This document shows positions 8,249 through 18,066 of a stretch of 64,000 nucleotides of DNA, in pieces. Under the pieces are notes generated by a model that saw nothing but the letters and a program-made list of their open reading frames with translations, was not told the origin of the DNA and searched no databases. The first letter of the stretch is position 1. Each line of letters opens with the position of its first letter. The position numbers and the translations under genes were made by a program. Source of the DNA: Natronoarchaeum mannanilyticum (GTDB lineage Archaea; Halobacteriota; Halobacteria; Halobacteriales; Natronoarchaeaceae); the NCBI RefSeq assembly GCF_039522665.1, contig NZ_BAAADV010000001.1:124001-188000 (forward strand). Reading direction: 5' to 3'.

Positions 8249-10390
8249 ATGAGCCGCGAAGAGTTCCCGACCGACGATCCCGCCGTGGTGACCTGCGGGC
8301 TGCCGTACGCCAACGGCGACCTGCACATCGGTCACCTGCGGGGGTACATCGGCGCCGACGCGTTCGACCGCGCCCTGGAGACGCTGGGCCAGAAAACCGC
8401 CTACGTCTGCGGGTCGGATATGCACGGCACGCCGGTGGCCGTCAACGCAGAACAGGAGGGCGTCGATCCCGAGGCGTTCGCCCTGGAGTGGCACGAGCAG
8501 TACGAGGAGACGTTCCCGAAGTTCAACGTCGACTTCGACAACTACGGCCACACCCACGACGAGACCAACACCGAGCTCACCCGGGAGATCGTCAGAACAC
8601 TCGACGAGGCGGGGTACGTCTACGAGAAGGAGATCCAGGTCGCCTACGATCCCGACGCCGATCAGTACCTGCCCGACCGGTACGTCGTCGGCACCTGCCC
8701 CTACTGCGGGGAGAAGGCCCGCGGCGACGAGTGCGACGAGGGCTGCCAGCGCCACCTCGAACCCGGCGAGGTCGAGGACCCGACGAGTTCGATCACGGGC
8801 AACCCCGCCGAGTACCGCGAGCGCACCCACAAGTTCTTCGAGGTCTCGGAGTTCTCCGACTACCTGACCGAGTTCCTCGACGGCCTCGAAGGGACCTCGA
8901 ACGCGCGCAACCAGCCGCGCCAGTGGATCGAGGACGGCCTGCAGGACTGGTGTATCACCCGCGACATGGACTGGGGGATCGACTATCCCGGCGAGACAGA
9001 GGGCGAGGACGACCTCGTGCTGTACGTCTGGGTCGACGCGCCGATCGAGTACATCGCCAGCTCCAAGCAGTACTCCGAGCGCGTCGGCGCCGACGAGTAC
9101 GACTGGGAGGAAGTCTGGAAGGACAGCAACGCGACGGGCGAGTCCGGCGGCGAGATCGTCCACTTCATCGGCCGCGACATCATCCAGCACCACACCATCT
9201 TCTGGCCGGCGATGCTGGAGGGCGCCGACTACAACGCGCCCCGCGCTGTCGCGGCGACGGGCTTCATCACGATCAACGGCAAGGGCCTGTCGACCAGCCG
9301 GAACCGCGCGATCTGGGCCGAGGAGTACCTCAACGAGGGGTTCCACCCCGATCTGCTGCGGTACTACCTGACGACGACCGGCGGCCTCCAGCAGGACGTC
9401 GACTTCTCGTGGGACGCGTTCCAGGAGAAGGTCAACGGCGAGCTGGTGGGCAACGTCGGCAACTTCCTCTACCGGAGCACGCTGTTCGCCTACCGCAACT
9501 ACGAGGGCACGCCGGACGCCGACGTCTCGGAGGAGGTCCGCGAGCGAATCCAGGACGCCGTCGAGCAGTTCCGCGCCGGCGTCAACGACTACTCGCTGCG
9601 CGACGTCGCGGGCGCCACGACCGAGCTCGCGAAGTTCGGCAACGAGTACATCCAGCGCAACGAGCCCTGGAACCTCGTCGACGACGACCCCGAGGAAGCC
9701 GAGCAGGTGATCCGCGACTGCGTCCAGATCGCCAAGGCCGTCGCGGTGCTGCTGGAGCCGATCGCCCCGGACAAGGCCCAGCAGGTCTGGGAGCAGCTGG
9801 GCGAGGACGGGGACGTCGCCGACGCGCTGCTCGAACACGCCCTGGAGGCGCCGCCGGCCGAGTTCGACGAGCCCGTCGAGCTGTTCGACAAGATAGAAGA
9901 CGACCGCGTCGAGGAGCTCAACGAGAAGCTCGCCGAGCGGGTCGCGGCGGCGAGCGACGATCAGGACGCCGACGCGGACGACGCCGAAGCCGAGGATGAC
10001 GCCGACGCGGCGTCGAGCGACGACGGCGACGCGGCCGACGCGGCTGCCGCCGATCTCGAAGCGCTCGCGGACGAGCGCATCGGCTTCGAGGAGTTCCAGG
10101 ACGTCGACATGCGCGTCGGGCGCATCGAGAGCGCCGAGGGGATCGAGGGCGCCGACGAGCTCGTCCGCCTCGAGGTCGACATCGGCGTCGAGACGCGCCA
10201 GATCGTCGCCGGCCTCAAGCAGCTCCACGACGTCGACGCGCTGCCGGGGACGAAGGTCGTCGTGCTGGCGAATCTGGAGAAGGCCGAGCTATTCGGCGTC
10301 GAGTCGAACGGCATGGTGCTGGCGGCGGGCGAGCAGGCCGACCTGCTGACGACCCACGAGGACGCCGCGCCGGGCACGAAGATCAAGTAA
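8249..10390 (+). CDS. metG: methionyl-tRNA synthetase with fused C-terminal tRNA-binding domain
   Basis: 713 residues. The class I signature HIGH is at 26-29. A zinc knuckle has Cys150, Cys153, Cys162 and Cys166. The KMSKS equivalent is KGLSTSR (345-351). The anticodon domain follows, then a very acidic Ala/Asp linker (about 568-605) and a C-terminal EMAP-II-like OB-fold (about 610-713) that improves tRNA binding. It charges tRNA-Met in the cytosol. ATG 8249 is chosen because MSREEFPTDDPAVVTCGLPYA reaches the canonical N-terminus; the longer frame to 8126 is basic and unrelated. Confidence 0.97.
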   Translation: MSREEFPTDDPAVVTCGLPYANGDLHIGHLRGYIGADAFDRALETLGQKTAYVCGSDMHGTPVAVNAEQEGVDPEAFALEWHEQYEETFPKFNVDFDNYGHTHDETNTELTREIVRTLDEAGYVYEKEIQVAYDPDADQYLPDRYVVGTCPYCGEKARGDECDEGCQRHLEPGEVEDPTSSITGNPAEYRERTHKFFEVSEFSDYLTEFLDGLEGTSNARNQPRQWIEDGLQDWCITRDMDWGIDYPGETEGEDDLVLYVWVDAPIEYIASSKQYSERVGADEYDWEEVWKDSNATGESGGEIVHFIGRDIIQHHTIFWPAMLEGADYNAPRAVAATGFITINGKGLSTSRNRAIWAEEYLNEGFHPDLLRYYLTTTGGLQQDVDFSWDAFQEKVNGELVGNVGNFLYRSTLFAYRNYEGTPDADVSEEVRERIQDAVEQFRAGVNDYSLRDVAGATTELAKFGNEYIQRNEPWNLVDDDPEEAEQVIRDCVQIAKAVAVLLEPIAPDKAQQVWEQLGEDGDVADALLEHALEAPPAEFDEPVELFDKIEDDRVEELNEKLAERVAAASDDQDADADDAEAEDDADAASSDDGDAADAAAADLEALADERIGFEEFQDVDMRVGRIESAEGIEGADELVRLEVDIGVETRQIVAGLKQLHDVDALPGTKVVVLANLEKAELFGVESNGMVLAAGEQADLLTTHEDAAPGTKIK

Positions 10391-10493
10391 TCGCAGCGTC
10401 GCTCCGTTCCGGCCGAGTCGGATCCGATCGGAGCCGACGCTCGTTTTCCCGCAAGTTCTAACCCGCCCTACCGCTCAACGGCTACTAGCTATC

Positions 10494-11702
10494 GTGTCTC
10501 GATTCCTCTCGAACGCGGGCGGGCGACGCGTGATCCTGGCTCTCGGGGGCCTCTACGTCGCGTCCGGCATCGCGTGGCCGCTCGCACAGGTTCGAGCGGG
10601 CATGCCGCCGCGGGAGGGACTGAGCGTCGCCGTCCTCTCCGGCGGCGCCGGGATCGCCCTGCTCTACGGCGGCTATCGCCTGCCGGAAACCGACGTTCGC
10701 CCCGAGTTCTTCGCCACCGTCGCCGTGTGGTGTCTCCGCGGCGTCGTCGCGATAGCCGCCGTCCTCGTGTTTCTGGAGCTCCTCGTCGACCTCACGAACG
10801 TCGTCGCCAACGTGCTCATCCTTTCGCCGCTCGCCGGCGTCGCCGGCTTCGCCGCGGGCCTGTACGACGCGCGCGCCAGAACGCGAACGCGAGAACTCGA
10901 ACTCCGAAATCGTGAGCTGGAACGAACGAAGGCCGAACTCGAGGACACGGTCGACCAGCTCCGGACGTCGAACGAGCGCCTCGAGGAGTTCGCCTACGCC
11001 GCCTCCCACGATCTGCAAGAGCCCATGCGGATGGTGTCGAGCTACCTCCAGCTGCTGGAAAAGCGGTACGGCGACGACCTCGACGAGGACGCCGAGGAGT
11101 ACATCGACTTCGCGGTCGGCGGCGCCGACCGGATGCGCGCGATGATCGAGAGCCTGCTGGCGTATTCGCGGGTTTCGACCGGCGGCGAACCGCTCGAACC
11201 GACGGACGCCGAAGCGGCGCTCGAGACGATTCTCGACGACTTCGCGCCGACGATCGAGGAAACCGACGCGACGATCACCGCCGACGAACTGCCGACGGTG
11301 CGCGCCGATCCCGAACAGCTCGAACAGGTGTTCCGGAACCTGCTCTCGAACGCGCTGGCGTTCAGCGGGGACGACCCCCCGAAGGTGCACGTCGGCGCCG
11401 ACCGCGAGGGCGACGAGTGGCGGTTCTCGGTCGCCGACGAGGGGATCGGCATCGAGGGAAAGTACCAGGACCAGATCTTCAACGTGTTCGAGCGCATGCA
11501 CGCCGACCAGTCTGGTGCTGGCGACGACCACGGCGGCATCGGGCTCGCGCTCTGCGAGCGCATCGTCGAGCGCCACGGCGGCCGGATCTGGGTCGAGTCC
11601 GACCCCGGCGAGGGCGCGACGTTCTACTTCACGGTCCCGGCGGTCGGCAGCGACGCGGACGACCCCGAGCGACCCGCCGAACCGGACAGCGATCTTATCT
11701 AA
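10494..11702 (+). CDS. membrane sensor histidine kinase
   Basis: 402 residues: four hydrophobic segments (about 13-30, 42-60, 72-97 and 103-122), a coiled coil of charged residues (130-165), an H-box with His172 in AASHDLQEP and an HATPase domain with NLLSNAL, DEGIGIE and GGIGLAL boxes. It should autophosphorylate on His172; no response regulator lies beside it. The start is GTG. A group of small regulators follows, which may be coincidence. Confidence 0.92.
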   Translation: MSRFLSNAGGRRVILALGGLYVASGIAWPLAQVRAGMPPREGLSVAVLSGGAGIALLYGGYRLPETDVRPEFFATVAVWCLRGVVAIAAVLVFLELLVDLTNVVANVLILSPLAGVAGFAAGLYDARARTRTRELELRNRELERTKAELEDTVDQLRTSNERLEEFAYAASHDLQEPMRMVSSYLQLLEKRYGDDLDEDAEEYIDFAVGGADRMRAMIESLLAYSRVSTGGEPLEPTDAEAALETILDDFAPTIEETDATITADELPTVRADPEQLEQVFRNLLSNALAFSGDDPPKVHVGADREGDEWRFSVADEGIGIEGKYQDQIFNVFERMHADQSGAGDDHGGIGLALCERIVERHGGRIWVESDPGEGATFYFTVPAVGSDADDPERPAEPDSDLI

Positions 11703-11766
11703 GATCTCAGCACCTACGTCGTTTGGCGCGTAACATACCCCCTACCGGTTCCTTCGATAGAGTACG

Positions 11767-12102
11767 ATGTCAGTAACCCGCTTCGCCGACGACCGCGCTC
11801 TCTCGGAAGCCACGCTTACCAGCGTCGTCGACCCGCGACGCCGAGCCGTCCTCGCCGCGCTGCAGGGCGAACAGACGGTCGTCGACCGGCGCGACCTCGC
11901 CGCGAAGGTCGCCGCCGTCGAGAACGACGCCGCGCCCGCGGCGGTCGAGGCGGACGCAGTCGACGACGTGCTGCTGACGCTCCACCACGTCCACCTCCCG
12001 AAGCTGGACGACGCCGGCTACCTCACCTACGATACCGAGGAGAACGAGATCGAACCCCGGACAGCCGACGTCGGCGAGCCCCCGCTGCTCGCCGAGTTCT
12101 GA
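11767..12102 (+). CDS. DUF7344 winged-helix protein
   Basis: 111 residues with the DUF7344 pattern: VVDPRRRAVLAALQGE near the N-terminus and LHHVHLPKLDDAGYLTYD in the wing. It lies 64 bases after the histidine kinase and could be its downstream effector, but no receiver or phospho-acceptor is visible. Probable DNA-binding regulator. Confidence 0.8.
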   Translation: MSVTRFADDRALSEATLTSVVDPRRRAVLAALQGEQTVVDRRDLAAKVAAVENDAAPAAVEADAVDDVLLTLHHVHLPKLDDAGYLTYDTEENEIEPRTADVGEPPLLAEF

Positions 12103-12195
12103 GAACTGAGCGGTCCGGCGGTTCCTTCTTCACGCCGCGACCGGAGTACCGCGGTGTGCTCGGCACCCATCAAAACGAGCGCGCGTCCGGCGGCG

Positions 12196-12492
12196 TCAGG
12201 CCGAGAGCGGACTGTCCACCGTTTTGTGGAGCGTTACGGTCTCGTTCGCCCCGACGACGACGGCGTACCCCGCGTAGTCGAATCGCAACTCGCCGCCCGC
12301 CGCGTCCGACGGAAAGAGGCTGTCCAGCGTGTCGGGATCGACAGTGTCGTACAGCGGCGGCAGGCCGGTCGCCGCCGTGTTCGACGCCGTCGCGACCGCC
12401 CGCACCACGGCGGCGCTGGTCGGCTCCTCGTCGCCGGCCGAACACGCGAAGATCGCGGAGTCGTCGGCGGTGTCCGTAGCGGGGTCGTCCAT
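12196..12492 (-). CDS. HalOD1 output-domain protein
   Basis: 98 residues. The stretch AAVVRAVATASNT, then PPLYDTVDPDTLDSLF and ELRFDYAGYAVVV, fits HalOD1, a small haloarchaeal domain proposed as the output of signalling proteins. ATG 12492 is used; a GTG at 12546 would add 18 residues. It is transcribed away from the Bat-type regulator, with 75 bases between starts, so the two may share a control region. Confidence 0.75.
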   Translation of the reverse strand: MDDPATDTADDSAIFACSAGDEEPTSAAVVRAVATASNTAATGLPPLYDTVDPDTLDSLFPSDAAGGELRFDYAGYAVVVGANETVTLHKTVDSPLSA

Positions 12493-12567
12493 AACTACGT
12501 TACAGCTTTCTAACGGGTAGTCCCCGTGGCTAGGATTTAACCCCACAGGCGCCGAACGCCCTCACTG

Positions 12568-13308
12568 ATGACAGTGAACCAGCAGCGTCCGGTGTCCGAG
12601 GGGGTGACGCGGGTCGAGTTCGCCGTCTCGGACCCGGAGTACCCCTTCGTCGGGGCGTCCGCGATCGACGGATGCAGGATCTTTCTGGAGGAGATTCTCC
12701 CCCGCGGCGCGAACTCCTACGCCGAGTTCTTCGCGGTGGTCGGCGCCGATCCCGACCGCATCCTCGAACTCGCGGACGAGCATCCCTCCGCCGACCCGAC
12801 GCTGCTCAACGAGTACGAGTCGGGCGGGCTGTTCGAGTTTCACGTCGCCGAGGCGTGCCCGGCCGTCTTCCTGAGCGAGCGCGGCGCGCTGCCGCGGCGC
12901 GTCTACAGTACCGGAGGCGAGGGGCACATCCGCGCCGAAATCCCGGCGGACGAAGACGCCGGCGAGATCGTCGACGCGTTCCTCGACGCCCACCCCGACG
13001 CCGAGCTGGAACGCAAGTGCGACCAGCCGTACGTGACGCCGATGTTCAGCCACCGCCAGTTTCGAGAGGCGATCGATGAGCGACTCACCGACCGCCAGAC
13101 GGAGGTGCTGGTCGCGGCCCACGAGTCGGGCTACTACGACTGGCCACGCGGGATCACCGCCGAGAAACTCGCCGACCGACAGGGCATCTCGACGTCGACG
13201 CTGCTCAAGCACCTCCGGGCCGTCGAGCGCAAGTTCATCGGCGCGTTCTTCGAGCGGCCCGAAGAGACGGGCTCCGCTCGATCGGGTGCCGCCGCCGACG
13301 CCGAGTGA
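12568..13308 (+). CDS. bacterio-opsin activator (Bat)-type HTH regulator
   Basis: 246 residues. The N-terminal two thirds is a ligand-sensor-like region. The C-terminus (about 170-235) is an HTH_10 domain starting LTDRQTEVLVAAHESGYYDW and continuing with AEKLADRQGISTSTLLKHLR and AVERK. This arrangement is typical of haloarchaeal Bat-like transcription regulators. Target and signal are unknown. Confidence 0.88.
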   Translation: MTVNQQRPVSEGVTRVEFAVSDPEYPFVGASAIDGCRIFLEEILPRGANSYAEFFAVVGADPDRILELADEHPSADPTLLNEYESGGLFEFHVAEACPAVFLSERGALPRRVYSTGGEGHIRAEIPADEDAGEIVDAFLDAHPDAELERKCDQPYVTPMFSHRQFREAIDERLTDRQTEVLVAAHESGYYDWPRGITAEKLADRQGISTSTLLKHLRAVERKFIGAFFERPEETGSARSGAAADAE

Positions 13309-13367
13309 GTCGATGTAGGAGACCGGCCGTTAGTCGGCGGCGCTGTCGGCCACACGGCCGTCGACCA

Positions 13368-13715
13368 TCACCCGATTTCGAACTCCGTTTCCGCCTGGTA
13401 CTTTCGTTCGGCGTGCTTCGACGCTTCGAGTCGGATCTCCTCTAACGCGTCTTCGAACTCGCCGTCCGCGTAGGTCGCCTCGCGCTCGGCCGACCATCCG
13501 TCCTCGGGTTCCAGCGAGAGGTACCAGATCCGGTCCTCGGTCGCGAACAGCACGTCCTCGGCGTGGTCCTCGTTCGGCCCGTCCGGCCCGCCGGGACCGC
13601 GCACCAGCACGGGCGAGGCGTGACGCACGGCGTCGGCGTCGCCCAGCGAGTCGATGGCGTCCCGGGTCAGCGGCGCGTCGGGCAGCGACGACAGCACGCT
13701 CGGATCCTCGGTCAT
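13368..13715 (-). CDS. haloarchaeal protein of unknown function
   Basis: 115 residues starting MTEDPSVLSSLPDAP, with an acidic central part and a conserved-looking block DVLFATEDRIWYLSLEPEDG. No membrane segment or named motif. ATG 13715 is chosen over TTG/GTG starts upstream that add only nine residues. It is divergent from pyk, with 240 bases between starts. Confidence 0.65.
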   Translation of the reverse strand: MTEDPSVLSSLPDAPLTRDAIDSLGDADAVRHASPVLVRGPGGPDGPNEDHAEDVLFATEDRIWYLSLEPEDGWSAEREATYADGEFEDALEEIRLEASKHAERKYQAETEFEIG

Positions 13716-13955
13716 GGTCCGGAATGGGACGCCGCCGGGCAAGAAAGCCCCGGTCGAAACGCCGGCCGCGCCTCATCGGTCGACGCGACGGCCCACACCC
13801 ATCGAGCGCTACGGTCGGCCTCCGTACGCTGCACACGTTCGGCTCGATCCGATACCGACGCCGAGCTGTCACGAAACTCCCGACGATAGTGAGCAAACGC
13901 ACCACGCGCGACCGGAACAAAGCGTTTTTTGAGTAGGTCGGGCGTACACCCTGGC

Positions 13956-15746
13956 ATGAGAAACGCGAAGATAGTCTGTACGCTGGGTCCGGCATCGGAA
14001 TCCCGGCGTACGATTCGGGATCTTGCGGACGCGGGGATGTCGGTCGCGCGGCTCAACGCGAGCCACGGTGACCTCGAGACGCGGGGGGAGCTGATCGACC
14101 GCATCCAGGCGGTCGACGAGGCGGCCGACGAGCCGCTGGCCGCGATGCTCGACACCAAGGGCCCCGAAATCCGCACCGCGCCCCTGGAGGAACCGATCGA
14201 GCTCGAAGCCGGCAGCGAAATCCGGTTCGTCGAGGGCGAGGAGGCGACGCCCGAGGAGGTCGGCCTGTCGGTCTCGATCTCCGGCGTCGCCGAGGGCGAC
14301 CGCATCCTGCTCGACGACGGGCGGATCGAGACGACGGTGACCCGGGTGGACGGCGACGCCGTGTACGCGCACGTCGAGGACGGCGGCCCCTTGCCCGGCC
14401 GCAAGGGCGTCAACATCCCCGGCGTCGACCTCGATCTCGACGTCGTCACCGAGAAGGATCGCAAGGACCTGGAGCTGGCCGCCGAGAAGGGCGCCGACTT
14501 CGTCGCCGCGAGTTTCGTCCGCGACGCCGACGACGTCTACGAGGTCAATCAGGTGCTGGAGGAAGCGGGCGCCGACATCCCGATCATCGCGAAGATCGAG
14601 CGGGCGGGCGCGGTCGACAACCTCGACGAGATCATCGACGCCGCGTACGGCGTGATGGTCGCGCGCGGCGACCTGGGCGTCGAGTGCCCGATGGAGGAGG
14701 TCCCGATCGTCCAGAAGCGGATCATCCGGAAGTGCCGCGACGCCGGCGTCCCGGTCATCACGGCGACGGAGATGCTCGACTCGATGGTCCACGAGCGCCG
14801 GCCGACTCGCGCGGAGGCCTCGGACGTCGCCAACGCCGTGCTCGACGGTACGGACGCCGTGATGCTGTCGGGCGAGACGGCCATCGGCGAGCACCCGGTT
14901 CGCGTCGTCGAGGCGATGGACCGGATCGTCGCCGAGGTCGAGCGCAGCGGCGAGTACCGCGAAGTTCGGGAGGGCCGCGTCCCCGCGGCCGACGACTCGC
15001 GGACCGACGCGCTGGCCCGGTCGGCGCGCTACCTCGCGCGGGACATCGGCGCCGGCGCGGTCGTCGCCGCCAGCGAGTCCGGCTACACCGCGCTCAAGAC
15101 AGCGAAGTTCCGCCCGGGCGCGCCGGTCGTCGCGGCGACGCCGAACGATCGCGTCCGCCGCCAGCTCGCGCTCTCGTGGGGCGTCCGTCCGGTGTACGCG
15201 CCGTTTACCGACGAGGGATCCGACGCCGTCATCGAGAACGCCGTTCAGGCCGCGCTCGACTCGGGCGCCGCCGAGAGCGGCGACACGGTCGTCGTCCTCT
15301 CGGGGATGATGACCGAGCTCGAAGGAACCAGCACGACGAACATGCTCAAAGTCCACGTCGCGGCTGACGCGGTCGCGGCGGGACGCGTCGTCGTCGAAGG
15401 CCGCCTGTCGGGACCGGTCGCCAGAACCACCGACGGCGATCTCTCTGACGTTCCGGAGGGCGCGATCCTCGCGCTCGACGAGTCGTTCGACGGCGAGTTC
15501 GACGGCGACGCCGCGAAGCTCGGCGGCATCGTCGACGCCCGCCCCGGCATGACCGGCTACCCCGCGATGGTCGCCCGCGAGCTCGACATCCCGATGGTCA
15601 GCGGCGCCGATCTGAGCGGCGACGTCGACGTCGGCGAGACGGTGACGATCGACGCCCAGCGCGGCGTCGTGTACGCCGGGGACGTAGTCTCCGCGCGCGA
15701 GCGCGCCGAGCAGACGGGCCGGGCGCCGGCCGAGCGGCATCGGTAG
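13956..15746 (+). CDS. pyk: pyruvate kinase with C-terminal PEP-utiliser-like domain
   Basis: 596 residues. The catalytic core carries RLNASHG (32-38), DTKGPEIR, VMVARGDLGVE and TATEMLDSM. After about residue 470 there is an extra domain like the phosphohistidine mobile domain of PEP-using enzymes, as in some bacilli. Its signature, normally TSHAA, reads TGYPA (533-537), so the phospho-acceptor His is absent and the domain is probably regulatory or structural. Last step of glycolysis. A TATA-like T-run at 13923-13931 suggests a leaderless transcript. Confidence 0.96.
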   Translation: MRNAKIVCTLGPASESRRTIRDLADAGMSVARLNASHGDLETRGELIDRIQAVDEAADEPLAAMLDTKGPEIRTAPLEEPIELEAGSEIRFVEGEEATPEEVGLSVSISGVAEGDRILLDDGRIETTVTRVDGDAVYAHVEDGGPLPGRKGVNIPGVDLDLDVVTEKDRKDLELAAEKGADFVAASFVRDADDVYEVNQVLEEAGADIPIIAKIERAGAVDNLDEIIDAAYGVMVARGDLGVECPMEEVPIVQKRIIRKCRDAGVPVITATEMLDSMVHERRPTRAEASDVANAVLDGTDAVMLSGETAIGEHPVRVVEAMDRIVAEVERSGEYREVREGRVPAADDSRTDALARSARYLARDIGAGAVVAASESGYTALKTAKFRPGAPVVAATPNDRVRRQLALSWGVRPVYAPFTDEGSDAVIENAVQAALDSGAAESGDTVVVLSGMMTELEGTSTTNMLKVHVAADAVAAGRVVVEGRLSGPVARTTDGDLSDVPEGAILALDESFDGEFDGDAAKLGGIVDARPGMTGYPAMVARELDIPMVSGADLSGDVDVGETVTIDAQRGVVYAGDVVSARERAEQTGRAPAERHR

Positions 15747-15842
15747 GCGTCCCGGCTCCGGTAGGCGTCCGGGAGTCGGCGGCGCCGACGTGCGCCGCAC
15801 TCGGACGGGTCGCTTTTTGTGCTGGCCCGGCTACGATAAGGT

Positions 15843-16103
15843 ATGGCTGCGCCGAGCGACGACGACGACGAGGGGCGCGAGTGGGAGTACAGCCTCGCAG
15901 ATCTGGAGGACGACGACGACGCGGGAGACGAGGCGTCGGACGAGAGGGGGCCCAGCGCTGAAGACGGTGAGACCCCCTACGAGGCGATCGACCGCTCGAT
16001 CGAACCCGAAGAGATCGACCTCGAGAACGCGGCGTTCGTCGCGCTCGGCGCTCTCGTGGGGGTCCTGATCGTGCTGCGGACCGCCACGGTGTTCGTCGGG
16101 TGA
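15843..16103 (+). CDS. small acidic protein with one C-terminal membrane helix
   Basis: 86 residues: a strongly acidic soluble part (1-58) with YEAIDRSIEPEEIDLENAAF and one hydrophobic helix (about 61-84). The pattern is common in small haloarchaeal membrane proteins of unknown role. It is a separate gene between pyk and the NfeD/stomatin pair. Confidence 0.7.
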   Translation: MAAPSDDDDEGREWEYSLADLEDDDDAGDEASDERGPSAEDGETPYEAIDRSIEPEEIDLENAAFVALGALVGVLIVLRTATVFVG

Positions 16104-16175
16104 CCGTCGCCCGGGCCGCCGGTTCCCTGCCACGCTTGCACAAGCATTAATCGGTCACGTTCCCAACACCCGCGT

Positions 16176-16835
16176 ATGGTGTTGGAGGCCGTCGACCCGC
16201 CGCTGTTGTTGGTGATCGCCGGGATCGTCCTCTTAGTGATGGAAGCGATGGCGCCCGGGGCTCACCTGATCGTGCTCGGCGTCGCGCTGCTGTTCGCGGG
16301 GCTGCTGGGAATGGCGTTTACGCCCCTCGCGGCGCCGATCGCGATGGCCGCGACGGTGCTGGTCGTCGGTGCGGCCGCGCTGTGGATCTACCGGGAGTTC
16401 GACTTCTACGGCGGGAAAGGGACCGCGCGAACGAGCGACTCCGATTCGCTGAAGGGTCAGACCGGGAAAGTCACCGAGCGCGTCACCGCGACCGAGGGAC
16501 AGGTCAAACTGGAGGACGGCGGGTTCAACCCGTTCTTCCAGGCCCGCGCGTTCGACGAGGAGATCCCCGAGGGGACGGAAGTGATCGTCGTCGACCCCGG
16601 CGGCGGCAACGTGGTGACGGTCGACTCGATGGAGCAGTTCGACCGGGATCAGATCGACCGCGAACTCGAACGGGACAGCAGAGCTTCGGAGGCGTCTGAG
16701 GACGCCGATACCGCGTCGAGGGACGCCGAAGCCGCATCGCAGGACGACGACGGGGACTCGCACGACGCCGCGGCGGGGGACGCCGACGCCCAGTCGGACG
16801 ACGAGCGCGACGTCGAAACCGAAGAGGCGGGGTAG
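16176..16835 (+). CDS. NfeD family membrane protein
   Basis: 219 residues: three hydrophobic segments (about 7-28, 31-48 and 52-72), an NfeD-type OB-fold (about 90-155, with LKGQTGKVTERV and GTEVIVVDPGGGNVVTVD) and a long Asp/Glu/Ala tail. NfeD proteins work with SPFH proteins in membrane microdomains, and the next gene encodes one. A TATA-like CATTAATCGG lies about 30 bases before the ATG. Confidence 0.9.
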   Translation: MVLEAVDPPLLLVIAGIVLLVMEAMAPGAHLIVLGVALLFAGLLGMAFTPLAAPIAMAATVLVVGAAALWIYREFDFYGGKGTARTSDSDSLKGQTGKVTERVTATEGQVKLEDGGFNPFFQARAFDEEIPEGTEVIVVDPGGGNVVTVDSMEQFDRDQIDRELERDSRASEASEDADTASRDAEAASQDDDGDSHDAAAGDADAQSDDERDVETEEAG

Positions 16836-16893
16836 GGCGAACCGGTCTCCTGTCGCGCGGCCGGAAATGATAGACCGTGATGAACAGAGAACT

Positions 16894-16900
16894 CTTATTA
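16894..16900 (+). promoter_or_regulatory. TATA box of the stomatin-like gene
   Basis: CTTATTA centred 27 bases before the ATG at 16924, the spacing expected for a leaderless archaeal transcript. It indicates that the SPFH gene has its own promoter in the 88-base gap after NfeD. Confidence 0.55.
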
Positions 16901-16923
16901 CGCTCCCGACATAAATTGCGATC

Positions 16924-18066
16924 ATGGCCGGAGAAATACTACTGCAGGCCGTCCCGACGATTACGGTCCTCGGGGCCCTCCTGCTGCTGTTGGCGGTCGT
17001 AACGCTCGCGAGTTCGATCGAGATCGTCGACGCGACCGAGAAGCGCGCGCTGACGGTGTTCGGCGAGTACCGCAAACTGCTCGAACCGGGTATCAACTTC
17101 GTCCCCCCGTTCGTCTCGAACACGCACAAGTTCGACATGCGAACCCAGACGCTGGACGTCCCCCGGCAGGAAGCGATCACCCGCGACAACTCGCCGGTGA
17201 CCGCCGACGCCGTCGTCTACATCAAGGTGATGAACGCCAAGAAGGCGTTCCTCGAAGTCGACGACTACAAGCGGGCCGTCTCGAACCTCGCCCAGACGAC
17301 GCTCCGGGCGGTGCTGGGCGACATGGAACTCGACGACACGCTGAACAAGCGCCAGGAGATCAACGCCAAGATCCGCAAGGAACTCGACGAGCCCACGGAC
17401 GAGTGGGGGATCCGCGTCGAGTCCGTCGAGGTCCGCGAGGTCAACCCCTCGAAGGACGTCCAGGAGGCGATGGAGCAACAGACCAGCGCCGAGCGCCGCC
17501 GCCGCGCGATGATCCTCGAAGCGCAGGGCGAACGGCGCTCCGCCGTCGAGCAGGCCGAGGGTGACAAGCAGTCCAACATCATCCGCGCGCAGGGTGAAAA
17601 GCAGAGCCAGATCCTCGAAGCGCAGGGTGACGCCATCTCGACCGTGCTGCGCGCAAAGTCCGCCGAGTCGATGGGCGAGCGTGCGGTGATCGACAAGGGG
17701 ATGGAGACGCTCGAAGAGATCGGCAAGGGCGAGTCGACGACGTTCGTGATGCCCCAGGAACTCACCTCGCTCGTCGGTCGGTACGGCAAGCACCTGACCG
17801 GCAGCGACGTCGAGCAGCAGGACGGGTCGCTCGACAGTCTGGAGTTCGACCAGGAGACCCGCGAGATGCTCGGCCTCGACGACATCGAGGAGATCCTCGG
17901 CCAGATCGACGCCGAAGCCGAGATGGACGTCGAGCAGATGGAGGAGGAAGCCCAGGCGATCAAGGAGGGCAGTGCGGGCGCGAACATCCGCAGCGCCGAC
18001 GAAGTGATCGAGGAGATGGACCAGGAGGTCGAGGAGCAGGCCGACGTCGAACAGGAATTGGAATAA
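16924..18066 (+). CDS. SPFH/stomatin-like membrane scaffold protein
   Basis: 380 residues: an N-terminal membrane anchor (about 8-30), an SPFH/band 7 domain (about 30-205, with KRALTVFGEYRKLLEPGINF), then a coiled coil built from repeated AQGE/AQGD units (about 200-245) and a long acidic tail. It oligomerises at the membrane, and with NfeD may control proteolysis or membrane order. Full length. Confidence 0.93.
   Translation: MAGEILLQAVPTITVLGALLLLLAVVTLASSIEIVDATEKRALTVFGEYRKLLEPGINFVPPFVSNTHKFDMRTQTLDVPRQEAITRDNSPVTADAVVYIKVMNAKKAFLEVDDYKRAVSNLAQTTLRAVLGDMELDDTLNKRQEINAKIRKELDEPTDEWGIRVESVEVREVNPSKDVQEAMEQQTSAERRRRAMILEAQGERRSAVEQAEGDKQSNIIRAQGEKQSQILEAQGDAISTVLRAKSAESMGERAVIDKGMETLEEIGKGESTTFVMPQELTSLVGRYGKHLTGSDVEQQDGSLDSLEFDQETREMLGLDDIEEILGQIDAEAEMDVEQMEEEAQAIKEGSAGANIRSADEVIEEMDQEVEEQADVEQELE

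Noticed and set aside
8069-10228. 719-residue open frame antisense to metG
   Set aside because: Low-complexity LVRVDEL-type sequence mirroring metG codons; no family features.
13743-13775. GAAAGCCCC string before pyk considered as an element copy
   Set aside because: No CTTTC partner and no GCGCGCTTC or CAGTGCTT blocks follow within 130 bases.
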